From: Physella acuta
Taxonomy: Eukaryota; Mollusca; Gastropoda; Physidae
Direction of reading: 5' to 3'
Length of the DNA stretch: 64,000 nucleotides
Assembly (NCBI RefSeq): GCF_028476545.1
Contig: NW_026732580.1
Span: 689,001-753,000 of the forward strand
Position numbers and translations under genes: made by a program. Each line of letters begins with the position of its first letter. The stretch's first letter is position 1. This document shows, piece by piece, positions 1-13,700 of the stretch. The notes under the pieces were generated by a model. The model ran no database searches and was not told the DNA's origin. It saw nothing but the letters and a program-made list of their open reading frames with translations.

Positions 1-87
1 ATACACAAACCTAACGTTCCCTTACTAAAAACAGAACCAAATTTTAGATAAGTTTTATAATATAGTCGAAATTTATTTTTAGCTAAC

Positions 88-2452
88 TTGATGCTGCCCA
101 AACGAGTTTGAAGGTTGGCCAAAATAGTTTAAGGCTGGCCAAATAAGCTTAATGCTGGCCAAATGAGCTTAATGCAGGTAAAATGACATTGATGCCAAAC
201 GATTTCGATGTTGGCCAAAAGAGTTTGATGTTGGCCTAATGATTTCGATGCTGGCCAAATGATCTAAACGTCGGCCAAAATAGTTTAAGACTGCTGACCC
301 AAACGAATTATATGTAGGCCAAAATAGTTTACTATTGGCCAAACTTGTTTATTGTAGGCCAAATGAATTTAAGACTCGCAAAACTTTTTTAATGTTGGCC
401 AAACGAGTTTAAGGTTGGCCAAACGTGTTTAAAGTTGGCCAAACGAGTTCGATATTGGCCAAACGAGTTCGATATTGGCCAAACGAGCTAACAGCTGACC
501 AAACGTGTTTAATGCTTGCCAACTGATCTAAAGGTTGGCCAAAAGAGTTTAATGTTGTCCAAACGTGTAAAAGACTGCCCAAACGAGCTAAAGATTGACC
601 AAAACAGTTTAATGCTTGCCAAATTTTCTAAAGGTTGGCCAAACGTTTAAGGCTGACCCAAACGAATTATATGCGGTCCAAAAGAGTTTACTGATGGTCA
701 AACATGTTTATGGTTGGTTAAACGTATTTAGGGTTTGCTCAACATGGTTAAGATTGGCTAAACGAGCTTAAAGCTGCCCAAACGAATAATATCTGGATCA
801 TAAGAGTTTACTGTTGTCCAAACTTGTTTAATGTAGGCCAAACGAATTTAAGGCTGTCCAAACGTGTTTAATGTTGACCAAACGTGTTTAAGGTTGGCCA
901 AACGTGTTTTAGGTTGGCCAAACGTGTTTTAGGTTGGCCAAACATGTTTAAGGTTGAACTAACGTGTTTAATGTTGGCCAAACGAATTTAATGTTGGCGA
1001 AATGTCTTTAAGGTTGGCCAAATGTCTTTAAGATTGGCCAAACGTGTTTAAGGTAGGCCAAACAAGTGTAAGGTTGACCTAACGTGTTTAAGGTTGGCCA
1101 AACGTGTTTAATTTTGGCCAAACGTGTTTAAGGTTGGCATAAAGTTTTTAAGGTTGGCCAAACATGTTTAACGTTGGCCAAAAGTGTTTAAGGTTGGCCA
1201 AACGTGTTTAATAAGTTTGGCCAAACAAGTTTAAGGTTGGCCAAACGTGTTCACGTTTGGCCAAACAAGTTGAAGTTTGGCCAAACGTGTTTAAGGTTGG
1301 CCAAATGAGTTTAATGTTGGCGAAATGTCTTTAAGGTTGGCCAAATGTCTTTAAGGTTGACCAAACGTTTTTAATGTTAGCCAAACGTGTTTAAGGTTGA
1401 CAAACGTGTTTAGTTCTGGCCAAACGTGTTTAAGGTTGGCCAATCGTGTTTAAGGTTGAACAAACATGTTTAATTCTGGCCCATCGTGTTTATTTCTGGC
1501 CAAATGTGTTTAAGGCTGGCCAAACAAGTTTAAGGTTGGCCAAACGTGTTTTATGTTGGCCAAACGTTTGTAAGGTTTGCCAAACGTGTTTAAGGTTTGC
1601 GAAACGTGTTTAAGGTTGGCCAAACAAGTTTAAGGTTTGCCAAACGTGTTTTAGGTTGGCCAAACGTGTTTTATGTTGGCCAAACGTTTGTAAGGTTTGC
1701 CAAACGTGTTTAAGGTTGGCGAAACGTGTTTAAGGTTGACCAAACAAGTTTAAGGTTTGCCAAACGTGTTTATGGTTAGCCAAATGAGTTTAATGTTGGC
1801 GAAATGTCTTAAAGGTTGGCCAAACGTATTTAATGTTGGCCAAATGTGTTTTAGGTTGGCCAAACGTGTTTAATTCTGGCCAAACGTGTTTAAGGTTGGC
1901 CAAACGAGTTTAAGGTTTGCCAAACGTGTTTAAGGTTAGCCAAACGTGTTTAATAAGGTTGGCCAAATAAGTTTAAGGTTGGCCAAACAAGTTTAAGGTT
2001 GGCCAAACGTGTTTACGTTTGGCCAAACAAGTTGAAGTTTGGCCAAACGTGTTTAAGGTTGGCCAAATGAGTTTAATGTTGGCGAAATGTCTTTAAGATT
2101 GGTCAAAGGTCTTTAAGGTTGACCAAACGTTTTTTTTTAATGTTGGCCAAACGTGTTTAAGGTTGACCAACGTGTTTAATTCTGGCCAAACGTGTTTAAG
2201 GTTGGACAATCGTGTTTTATGTTGGCCAAACAAGTTTAATGTTGCCCAAACGTATTTTATGTTGGCCAAACGTTTGTAAGGTTTGCCAAACGTGTTTAAG
2301 GTTGGCGAAACGTGTTTAAGATAGGCCAAACAACTGTGAGGTTAGCCTAACGTGTTTAAAGTTGGCCAAATGAGTTTAATGCAGGCCAAACAAGTTTGAT
2401 GCTAGCCAAACGAGCTAAATGTGGTTAAATGAGTTTAATGCTGTCCAGAGTT
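88..2452. repeat. 20-bp minisatellite (core GGCCAAACGTGTTTAAGGTT)
   Basis: About 115 copies, moderately diverged, most degenerate at the left (positions 88-700). Common variants change CGTG to CAAG, ATGT or CGAG. Short internal indels (for example TTTAATAAG insertions near 1210 and 1945) break the 20-base register. It lies in the Rho-GEF gene downstream of the last exon seen. The small minus-strand open frame near 2100-2330 is a translation of it. Confidence 0.95.
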
Positions 2453-3006
2453 TCTTCCAGGCATCTCTTAGCACTCCTCCCCCCCCCCCCCCCCCGAAAA
2501 AAGTCTACCACAGAACGAAATGGAATTTATATAGAACTTATTTACTTTTACTATTGTCGCCCCCCCCCCCCTCACCCCCAGAAAAAAGTCATACATGATT
2601 TTACAGGTCCACACAAACAAATAAATCATCAAGTTAACTTTTTTAGTAAAATTTTAAAGACAATTGTATGACTTTTTATTGACTGTAACATAATCGTCAG
2701 TTGGTCGTTTGTCACCCAATACAGTAAATTAGGATGTTAGCCAACTAACCCTCATCACATTAATATAGAATTTTTTATTTAGTGTCACACCAGTACTTTA
2801 TAATTTTAACTAGATGAAACAATGTTTTGACAGTAATTTTTATGAATTTTCAAATTGGTGTAACTCGTTAATTGTGTCGCTGTTGATGTGTAACAAATAC
2901 TAAGTATTAGATTACAATCATAGTTATATCTAGTTAACTGGTATCTATTTAAATATCAGGAAAAGTCTCACTGGCAAACAGGTTTAAACTTTGTTGTGAA
3001 CATTAT
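2453..3006. other. Unique AT-rich intron sequence with two C-runs
   Basis: Two poly-C tracts (about 2477-2496 and 2559-2570) sit in otherwise AT-rich sequence. No exon with usable splice signals was seen. The small plus-strand frame reads through the C-runs as polyproline and is not credible. Confidence 0.6.
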
Positions 3007-3014
3007 CTTAGTTA

Positions 3015-3556
3015 GGTAATCTATCGTTTTGGGTACGTAAAATCGCCCGCGGCTATTTATGTACGAAAACGTTACCTCATTGTCAAGGCTTTAATAGAAG
3101 TATATTGTCATACTTTTGTGTCAAATATTATAGATAAATGAATAATAAACCAAAATCAATGGCTAAATATATCGATATAGGCCAGAAATTAACTTTAAAC
3201 AGCAGTGTCTGAGAGCAAGATTTGCTATATAAACAGCAGCCATTTGTAAAATAGAGTGGCTTCCCCCTGAATCTGGCGCTAAAAGCTTATAAAAATAAAA
3301 CTTAGACAAGATGGCTGCTATAGTAAATGAGCATGGTTGCATCTGTTGGACACATCGCTAGTCTTCATTTATTACGGAAAAGTTTTAATTCAATTGTTTA
3401 AAAACAGGTACATAAATGAATCAAGGAAACATTTTTGAATTTTTTAAAACATAAATCCTCCTCAAAATGTGAAATAATTATTAAAATTTAAGGAGTCACC
3501 TGTTTTTCACATTACAAATCGCGGGCGATTTTACGTACCCAAAACGATAGATTACC
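3015..3556. mobile_element. MITE with 37-bp perfect terminal inverted repeats
   Basis: The left end starts GGTAATCTATCGTTTTGGGT and the first 37 bases (3015-3051) are the exact reverse complement of 3520-3556. The element is flanked by a perfect 8-bp direct repeat CTTAGTTA (3007-3014 and 3557-3564). Its 542 bp hold no coding capacity, so it is a non-autonomous DNA transposon. An 8-bp duplication fits hAT, P or Merlin transposases; the ends beginning GG do not let me choose. Identical ends suggest a recent insertion. Confidence 0.92.
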
Positions 3557-3564
3557 CTTAGTTA

Positions 3565-4199
3565 TTATATGGGTATGAGAGTATGTGTGTTGTGGAATGA
3601 TTTGGATTACTAAAAGCTGGTAACAAAGTACAAAAGGATGTGACGTTTGAGAGTATGTTCTGATTTCTAGGGGAAATGGTTTAGATCAGTCTTTGTCATG
3701 TTGGTAAAGCTACTGGCATTAGACTAAAATACTATAAGATAAAACTGAAAGTGCAATTCAATTATAGAATCAGAATAACTGTTGAATAACTAACCTAATC
3801 AAAAAGGTTAATGACCAATGTGGAACACAACAAGTGCACATTTCTCTGCAGCATGTGAAACAGGTGTAGGGTCAAGGCAACATTACAACAGGTGCTTTAT
3901 ATTTTCAAAACATCCTTTTATTAGCCCTATTTTTTTTAAAGCTAATTCATTAACTAAAGTTTAGAAAAACCATCATTGAATTTTTTTTTAAAAGAAGCAA
4001 ATTACTTATGTAAAAGATCACACAAATGTGAATAAAACCTTTATTGAAACTTACAAATTGCTGATTTTATTGTCTTTTTATTATAGTTACAGTGAATGTT
4101 TGTTGTTTATTTCTATGTTTGTAATTGGAAAATTTAGACAATTTTATCTCAAAAGTTTCAGTATATTAAAAAATATTTAAAAATTGGGCAACTTGTTCA
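3565..4199. other. Unique AT-rich intron sequence
   Basis: AT-rich with short A and T runs. No open frame, repeat or splice pair was seen. Confidence 0.5.
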
Positions 4200-4385
4200 G
4201 TTAAATGGCTTCCAGACAAAGGATGTGCATACTTGGGTATTCAGACCACGGCTATTCAGATATAGGGTCTTCAGACAAATGGCCTCAACATAAATGGTCT
4301 TCAGACTAAAGGTATTTAGACAAAGGATTTAACAAATGGCCTTCAGACAAAGTGTCTACAGACAAATGGCCTTCATACGAAGGTT
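4200..4385. repeat. Degenerate short tandem repeat (core AAATGGCCTTCAGACAAA)
   Basis: About ten diverged 16-18-base units just downstream of the donor of exon 4726-4418. It does not copy the splice donor. Confidence 0.7.
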
Positions 4386-4417
4386 CCAGGTAGAGCCCAT
4401 TAAACAGATGTACTTAC

Positions 4418-4726
4418 CTAACACACTGTAAGAATTAGCAGTAGAAAATAAATCCTCAGCGCCAGAAATTTTTGCCTGTCTTGCCATCCTGCTATCCTCG
4501 GCTATAGCATCTCCATCTGAAGTCCCACCATCAACACTCTCATCAAAGCTTGCCGTCCCCCTGCTCCCCCTCCCGTCCTCACCACATACATCCGAGGCTG
4601 GGAGAGAGGACGTTCGAAGAAATGATTTGATGTCGTTGCTGTGAGATTTTTGAAGTTGGAAAATTCTTTCTAGGGCAAGGTCCAAGTCCTGATTCAAAGC
4701 CAGGTGGGGCATTGACCGAGATGTTC
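4418..4726 (-). CDS. ARHGEF28/AKAP13-like: Rho-GEF exon 7 of the coding region
   Basis: The acceptor TTTCTCTACTAG is followed by TSRSMPHLALNQDLDLALER, IFQLQKSHSNDIKSFL and an acidic Ser/Gly-rich region (ESVDGGTSDGDAIAEDSR), ending NSYSVL. The donor is TTAG|GTAAGTA, phase 1. The LDLALERIFQLQKSH segment is probably helical. The linker between the N-terminal region and the C1-DH-PH core is poorly conserved in this family, so this assignment rests on phase and splice signals. The 33-bp satellite ends only 30 bases upstream of its acceptor. Confidence 0.82.
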
Positions 4727-7700
4727 CTAGTAGAGAAACAACAACTAGTCAGTAAGTCATGAACCCACTCAGTGAGGTATGTGCTCAAGTCATGAATCTA
4801 CTCAGTGAGGTATGTGCTCAAGTCATGAACCCACTCAGTGAGGTATGTGCTCAAGTCATGAACCCACTCAGTGAGGTATGTGCTCAAGCCATGAACCCAC
4901 TCAGTGAGGTATGTGCTCAAGTCATGAACCCACTCAGTGAGGTATGTGCTCAAGTCATGAACCCACTCAGTGAGGTATGTGCTCAAGTCATGGACCCACT
5001 CAGTTAGGTATGTGCTCAAGTCATGAACCCACTAAGTGAGGTATGTGCTCAAGTCATGAACCCACTCAGTGAGGTATGTGCTCAAGTCATGAACCCACTC
5101 AGTGAGGTATGTGCTCAAGTCATGAACCCACTCAGTGAGGTATGTGCTCATGAACCCACTCAGTGAGGTATGTGCTCATGAACCCACTCAGTTAGGTATG
5201 TGCTCAAGTCATGAACCCACTCAGTGAGGTATGTGCTCCAGTCATGAACCCACTCAATGAGGTATGTGCTCAAGTCATGAACCCACTCAATGAGGTATGT
5301 GCTCAAGTCATGAACCCACTCAGTGAGGTATGTGCTCAAGTCATGAACCCACTCAGTGAGGTATGTGCTCAAGCCATGAACCCACTCAGTGAGGTATGTG
5401 CTCCAGTCATGAACCCACTCAGTGAGGTATGTGCTCAAGTCATGAACCCACTCAGTGAGGTATGTGCTCAAGTCATGAACCCACTCAGTGAGGTATGTGC
5501 TCAAGTCATGAACCCACTCAGTGAGGTATGTGCTCAAGTCATGAACCCACTCAGTGAGGTATGTGCTCCAGTCATGAACCCACTCAGTGAGGTATGTGCT
5601 CAAGTCATGAACCCACTCAGTGAGGTATGTGCTCAAGTCATGAACCCACTCAATGAGGTATGTGCTCAAGTCATGAACCCACTCAGTGAGGTATGTGCTC
5701 AAGTCATGAACCCACTCAGTGAGGTATGTGCTCAAGTCATGGACCCACTCAGTGAGGTATGTGCTCAAGTCATGAACCCACTCAGTGAGGTATGTGCTCA
5801 AGTCATGAACCCACTCAGTGAGGTATGTGCTCAAGTCATGAACCCACTCAGTGAGGTATGTGCTCAAGTCATGAACCCACTCAGTGAGGTATGTGCTCAA
5901 GTCATGAACCCACTCAGTGAGGTATGTGCTCAAGTCATGAACCCACTCAGTGAGGTATGTGCTCAAGTCATGAACCCACTCAGTGAGGTATGTGCTCAAG
6001 TCATGAACCCACTCAGTGAGGTATGTGCTCAAGTCATGAACCCACTCAGTGAGGTATGTGCTCATGAACCCACTCAGTGAGGTATGTGCTCATGAACCCA
6101 CTCAGTGAGGTATGTGCTCAAGTCATGAACCCACTCAGTGAGGTATGTGCTCAAGTCATGAACCCACTCAGTGAGGTATATGCTCAAGTCATGAACCCAC
6201 TCAGTGAGGTATGTGCTCAAGCCATGAACCCACTCAGTGAGGTATGTGCTCAAGCCATGAACCCACTCAGTGAGATATGTGCTCAAGTCATGAACCCACT
6301 CAGTGAGGTATGTGCTCAAGTCATGAACCCACTCAGTGAGGTATGTGCTCAAATCATGAACCCACTCAGTGAGGTATATGCTCAAGTCATGAACCCACTC
6401 AGTGAGGTATGTGCTCAAGTCATGAACCCACTCAGTGAGGTATGTGCTCATGAACCCACTCAGTGAGGTATGTGCTCAAGTCATGAACCCACTCAGTGAG
6501 GTATGTGCTCAAGTCATGAACCCACTCAGTGAGGTATGTGCTCATGAACCCACTCAGTGAGGTATGTGCTCAAGTCATGAACCCACTCACTGAGGTATGT
6601 GCTCAAGTCATGAACCCACTCAGTGAGGTATTTGCTCAAGTCATGAACCCATTCAGTGAGGTATGTGCTCAAGTCATGGACCCACTCAGTGAGGTATGGC
6701 TCAAGCCATGAACCCACTCAGTGAGATATGTGCTCAAGTCATGGACCCACTCAGTGAGGTATGTGCTCATGAACCCACTCACTGAGGTATGTGCTCATGA
6801 ACCCACTCAGTGAGGTATGTGCTCAAGTCATGAACCCACTCACTGAGGTATGTGCTCAAGTCAAGAACCCACTCAGTGAGGTATTGCTCAAGTCATGAAC
6901 CCATTCAGTGAGGTATGTGCTCAAGTCATGGACCCACTCAGTGAGGTATGGCTCAAGCCATGAACCCACTCAGTGAGATATGTGCTCAAGTCATGGACCC
7001 ACTCAGTGAGGTATGTGCTCATGAACCCACTCACTGAGGTATGTGCTCATGAACCCACTCAGTGAGGTATGTGCTCATGAACCCACTCAGTGAGGTATGT
7101 GCTCATGAACCCACTGGTATGTGCTCAAGTCATGGACCCACTCAGTGAGGTATGTGCTCAAGTCAAGAACCCACTCAGTGAGGTATGTGCTCAAGTCATG
7201 AACCCACTCACTGAGGTATGTGCTCATGAACCCACTCAGTGAGGTATGTGCTCAAGTCATGAACCCACTCACTGAGGTATGTGCTCATGAACCCACTCAG
7301 TGAGGTATGTGCTCAAGTCATGAACCCACTCAGTGAGGTATGTGCTCAAGTCATGAACCCACTCAGTGAGGTATGTGCTCAAGCCATGAACCCACTCAGT
7401 GAGGTATGTGCTCATGAACCCACTCAGTGAGGTATGTGCTCATGAACCCACTCAGTGAGGTATGTGCTCAAGTCATGAACCCACTCAGTGAGGTATGTGC
7501 TCAAGTCATGAACCCACTCATTGAGGTATGTGCTCATGAACCCACTCAGTGAGGTATGTGCTCAAGTCATGAACCCACTCAGTGAGGTATGTGCTCATGA
7601 ACCCACTCACTGAGGTATGTGCTCATGAACCCACTCAGTGAGGTATGTGCTCAAGTCATGAACCCACTCAGTGAGGTATGTGCTCAAGTCATGAACCCAC

Positions 7701-10700
7701 AGTGAAATATATCAGACTATCCTCTACCCTCAGCATGCATTAAGTTTTTACTACATTTCCTACAGCTGTTCCTTTTATTTGTTTAAGCTAAAAAATGCTC
7801 ACCCTTAAGTAGATATATTAAACATCAGTTTTTTATATTGTACAATGATAAAAGTAAAAAAAGGCCAAGAGATATTGGAATAATTATCATTTATACAAGT
7901 AAAAACAGATTTTCCAACACAGCAGTAATGCTACACCTGTTCACTGAAACAGGTTTATTGATTTTTGTGCCAAGGTAGGTTTATACTTTACTCAACTTTC
8001 TGCTAAGATAGGTTTATAGCTTTCACTTTCCTGCTAAAGTAGCTTTATAGTTATCTCAACTGACGGACATAGGTTTATGGCTAATTCACTTTTTTGTTGA
8101 CAGGTATCTCGTGTTTGCTGAGGTAATACTCACCTGTTTGCTGAGGTAGGTTTATAGTTAACTCACCTGTTTGCTGAGGTAGGTTTATAGTTAACTCACC
8201 TGTTTGCTGAAGTAGGTTTATAGTTAACTCACCTGTTTGCTGAGGTAGGTTTATAGTGACCTGTTTACTGAGGTAGGTTTATAGTTAACTCACCTGTTTG
8301 CTGAGGTAGGTTTATAGTTAACTCACCTGTTTGCTGAGGTAGGTTTATAGTGACCTGTTTACTGAGGTAGGTTTATAGTTAACTCACCTGTTTGCTGAGG
8401 TAGGTTTATAGTTAACTCACCTGTTTGCTGAGGTAGGTTTATAGTTAACTCACCTGTTTGCTGAGGTAGGTTTATAGTTAACTCACCTGTTAACTGAGGT
8501 AGGTTTATAGTTAACTCACCTGTTTGCTGAGGTAGGTTTATACTCTTTGGCCAGTCAGAGTTGTATTGCCTGTGCTGTATAAGGCGCTGAGCTTTAATCA
8601 TTTCCTCGGTTTCTTTAAGGAAGCTTATTTCATTTTCTGTGTATAAAAAAAACACAGTATAGAGAGGGCAACTGGCTTTCTCCTGGTGATTACAGCAACC
8701 AGGAAGCTGATTGGGTTTTACAATGCACACAGCCAACAGTGGAAGCTTTCTCTAACATCCTGGGGTCAGCTGGGGGTGCTTTGATCAGCTGGTCAAGATG
8801 CCAGATTCTATTGAAAGTAATGCCGGTACAGATCTAACTGACACACTTAATTAATACAATCAAGAGATAGATCTCATTTATTTCGCAGTTAATACATTCA
8901 ATGTTTAATTTACCCCCCCCCCTTCCCACTTCTGTGCTTATTTTGATTGCATAAGTCTATTAAATTATGTAATTGTATTAAAGTTTTTTTAAATTGCTTC
9001 AATTGATCCTAATTGCTTATTTACACAAATCTAGAAAAAAAAAGTTTCTAATTACAGTTAAAAACAACAAAGTATCAATATACACCATAGCATATAGAAT
9101 GATGCACTGAGTTTAAGTTCTCAAGAGGGTTACATACAGATGCTTAAGGTATATGATAGCATTAAAGGTTTCTCTTTAAGTCTTCACATGCCTGCACCAA
9201 ATGACATGTACAAGTATAATATGACATCACATGTCTGCACCACATGACATGTACAAGTATAATATGACATCAAGTGCTATCACCAGTTGGCATGTACAAG
9301 TATAATCTGTCATTACATGCCTGCACCAAATGACAAGTATACATATAATATGTCATTACATATCTGCCCTAAATGACAAGTAAAAGTATAATCTGTCATT
9401 ACATGTCTGCACCAAATGACGTGTACAAGTATAATCTTTTTTTTTTCATCTTTGTACCAAATGACATGTACACATATAATCTGTCATCACATGCCTGCAC
9501 CAAATGACATGTACAAATATAATATGTCATCACAGGCCTGCACCAAATGACATCTACAAGTATAATCTGTTTTTTTTTACTTTGTACCAAATGACATGTA
9601 CACATATAATCTGTCATCACATGCCTGCACCAAATGACATGTACACATATCTGTCATTACATGCCTGCACCAAATGACATGTACACATATCTGTCATTAC
9701 ATGCCTGCACCAAATGACATGTACACATATAATCTGTCATCACATGCCTGCACCAAATGACATGTACACATATCTGTCATTACATGCCTGCACCAAATGA
9801 CATGTACACATATCTGTCATTACATGCCTGCACCAAATGACAAGTACGAGTATAATCTGTCATTACATGTCTGCACCAAATGACATGTACACATATAATC
9901 TGTCATCACGTGCCAGCACCAAATGACATGTACACATATAACCTGTCGTCACGTGCCAGCACCAAATGACATGTACACATATCTGTCATTACATGCCTGC
10001 ACCAAATGACATGTACACATATAATCTGTCGTCACGTGCCAGCACCAAATGACATGTACACATATCTGTCATCACGTGCCAGCACCAAATGACATGTACA
10101 CATATCTGTCATCACATGCCTGCACCAAATGACATGTAATAATCCCATCTCAATAGGGCAAGCTGTAGGTCAAGGTCAGTAGCTAAGTTAACCCCCCCCC
10201 CCCCCCACCCCTTATGGTAGTTGTGCTGTTTGCTGGTCAGTGAGGAGGTCAATAACCGTTCTAATAGTTAGACTCAGCAGCCATAGCTCACAGCGGAGAC
10301 GGTGAAAGCTCAATAACAAGGTTACACGAATCCTTGAGGAAAAACACACCAGTTTCATTACAAGCAAGCCATGAAGAAAACTCCAAGGCAAGCCAACTTT
10401 CTCAGATCTGTAATCGATCCTACTACTGGGTTCAATACCTTTCATTATTAAAGGGAACGCTTTGATCCGATCCCAAACAAAACACTTGGAAGATTAGAAG
10501 AGAAAACACATTTCAATGTCCAACTGGGAGCAGGTGTCTGGCAGGACCCGATTGGATCAGGCACAGGACCCAAGTGCATTAGGCACAAGATAGTGTCTTG
10601 TAGGACCCAAGTGCATTAGGCACAAGACAGTGTCTTGTAGGACCCAAGTTCATTAGGCACAAGACAGTGTCTTGTAGGACCCAAGTTCATTAGGCACAAG

Positions 10701-13700
10701 ACAGTGTCTTGTAGGACCCAAGTTCATTAGGCACAAGACAGTGTCTTGTAGGACCCAAGTGCATTAGGCACAAGACAGTGCCTTGTAGGACCCAAGTTCA
10801 TTAGGCACAAGACAGTGTCTTGTAGGACCCAAGTTTATTAGGCACAAGACAGTGTCTTGTAGGACCCAAGTTCATTAGGCACAAGACAGTGTCTTGTAGG
10901 ACCCAAGTTCATTAGGCACAAGACAGTGCCTTGTAGGACCCAAGTTCATTAGGCACAAGACAGTGTCTTGTAGGACCCAAGTGCATTAGGCACAAGTCAG
11001 TGCCTTGTAGGACCCAAGTTCATTAGGCACAACACAGTGTCTTGTAGGACCCAAGTTCATTAGGCACAAGACAGTGTCTTGTAGGACCCAAGTTCATTAG
11101 GCACAAGACAGTGTCTTGTAGGACCCAAGTTCATTAGGCACAAGATAGTGTCTTGTAGGACCCAAGTTCATTAGGCACAAGACAGTGCCTTGTAGGACCC
11201 AAGTTCATTAGGCACAAGACAGTGTCTTGTAGGACCCAAGTGCATTAGGCACAAGACAGTGCCTTGTAGGACCCAAGTTCATTAGGCACAAGACAGAGCC
11301 TTGTAGGACCCAAGTTCATTAGGCACAAGACAGTGCCTTGTAGGACCCAAGTGCATTAGGCACAAGACAGTGCCTTGTAGGACCCAAGTGCATTAGGCAC
11401 AAGACAGTGTCCTTGGATTCTGCCGAAGCAAAGAATTACGGAATAGGGTATGTGGGGGGGGGGGGAGGGGTTCAATCATCGCTGCGGGTGAGGGGCGGAA
11501 TCACTCATCTTGATTAAACAGAAAGCAGTGAAATATCAACAAACACAAGCCTGAGAGGCTGGATGAGACCTAATCAAGGCCCATCTTGAGACGAAAATAA
11601 CACGAATGTTACATTTCAGCGGCCGCGTCAACAAACGCCGCGGTACACGACAGACCGTCAGCCCCGTCCAAACTTCAACTTCTGCTAGAGGAAATCTGTG
11701 TCAACCTTCCGGGGGTCGGGGAAATAGTTGGAGACCCTCGCCCTCGACCACGGGGAAATAGTTGGAAGCACATCGGCCACAAAATATTGACTTAACGCGG
11801 GCGAAACGCGATGGTTGACCAAGTAAACTGATCAGACCAGTTGTAACCCAAGTCAAACTATCACCTGCAAACAACTTTCTAAACACTGGTTACGTGACTG
11901 CTAGCTCGAGCTTATGGTAGAAATAATGCTACCTTTTCATTTGTGCATTTCTATAGCATTAATGGTCTCCATATATTTTTAATGTGTGCAGAATGACGCA
12001 ATATAGCCTACATAACTCTAGCGCTTCACACACTGTTGTAGTAACGATAGCCTTTACACTTCATACACACTGATGGAGTGAAGATGACTTTTACATTCCG
12101 TACACGCTAAAACAGTAAAGATGACTTTTACATTCCGTACACGCTAATACACTAAAGGTGACTTTTACATTCCGTACACGCTAAAACAGTAAAGATGACT
12201 TTTACACTCCGTACACGCTAATACACTAAAGATGACTTTTACATTCCGTACACGCTAATTCAGTGTACGTGGATGCACCAGCCTTAAACTGTGACTTAGG
12301 TACCGAGTCGGCGCTGACTGGCAGTCCGCTGCATGAAGATAAATGAGCGCCCTGAGTGTCATTTATTTGGATTTAACCTCTCTACCTTGTCACCCACAGA
12401 ACGTGTTCCCTGCACTAGCCAGCACTTCACATTGATCGGAAGTCCAAATGATGAGTAATTAGCTGGGGTTTAAGCCTACATTTAGCGTACATGCGGGACA
12501 TTCCCTTAGCGTTACTCTCTCGTTTAGCCCAACTCGGCGGGACAATTGTCCTATGTAGATCACTATAATTTACTGGGCCGTTCGGGTCCCACTGGACTGC
12601 TCAATAATATACAAGCTGTAGTGTACACGGCTCCCTGCCATACAAACTGTACGGCTCCCTGATATACAAGCGGTACACGGCTCCCTACCATACAAGCTGT
12701 ACACGGCTCCCTGCCATACAAGCTGTACACGGCTCCCTGCCATACAAACTGTACTGCTCCATGCCATACAAACTGCACGGCTCCCTGATATACAAGCTGT
12801 ACACGGCTCCATGCCATACAAACTGTACGGCTCTCTACCATACTAACTGTACTGCTCTCTGCCATACAAACTGTACGGCTCTCTACCATACTAACTGTAC
12901 TGCTCTCTGCCATACAAACTGTACGGTTCTCTGCCATACAAACTGTACGGCTCTCTGCCATACAAACTGTACGGCTCCCTACCATACAAACTATACTGCT
13001 CCCTACCATACAAACTATACTGCCCCCTATCATACAAACTGTACTGCTTCTAAAAATCATCAGCAAATCTAAAACTCGTAAGCTGTTGAAAACAAACGGG
13101 CACTGGTCGAACAACTCCCACACTTTAGACACACACGTTGGTCGAACAACTCCCACACTTTAGACACACACGTTGGTCGAACAACTCCCACACTTTAGAC
13201 ACACACGTTGGTCGAACAACTCCCACACCTTAGACACACACGTTGGTCGAACAACTCCCACACTTTAGACACACACGTTGGTCGAACAACTCCCACACCT
13301 TAGACACACACGTTGGTCGAACAACTCCCACACTTTAGACACACACGTTGGTCTAACAACTCCCACACCTTAGACACACACGTTGGTCGAACAACTCCCA
13401 CACTTTAGACACACACGTTGGTCGAACAACTCACACACCTTAGACACACACGTTGGTCGAACAACTCCCACACTTTAGACACACACGTTGGTCGAACAAC
13501 TCCCACACCTTAGACACACACGTTGGTCGAGCAACTCCCACACTTTAGACACACACGTTGGTCGAACAACTCCCACACCTTAGACACACACGTTGGTCGA
13601 GCAACTCCCACACTTTAGACACACACGTTGGTCGAACAACCCCCACACTTTAGACACACACGTTGGTCGAACAACTCTCACACTTTAGACACACACGCTG

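Noticed and set aside
4759-6717. Long frames of an 11-residue repeat on both strands
   Set aside because: A 33-bp unit free of stops keeps both strands open. There is no start context, splice site or non-repeat domain.
12563-13156. Cysteine-rich frames resembling a small secreted repeat protein
   Set aside because: They follow the 24/26-bp satellite and end with it.
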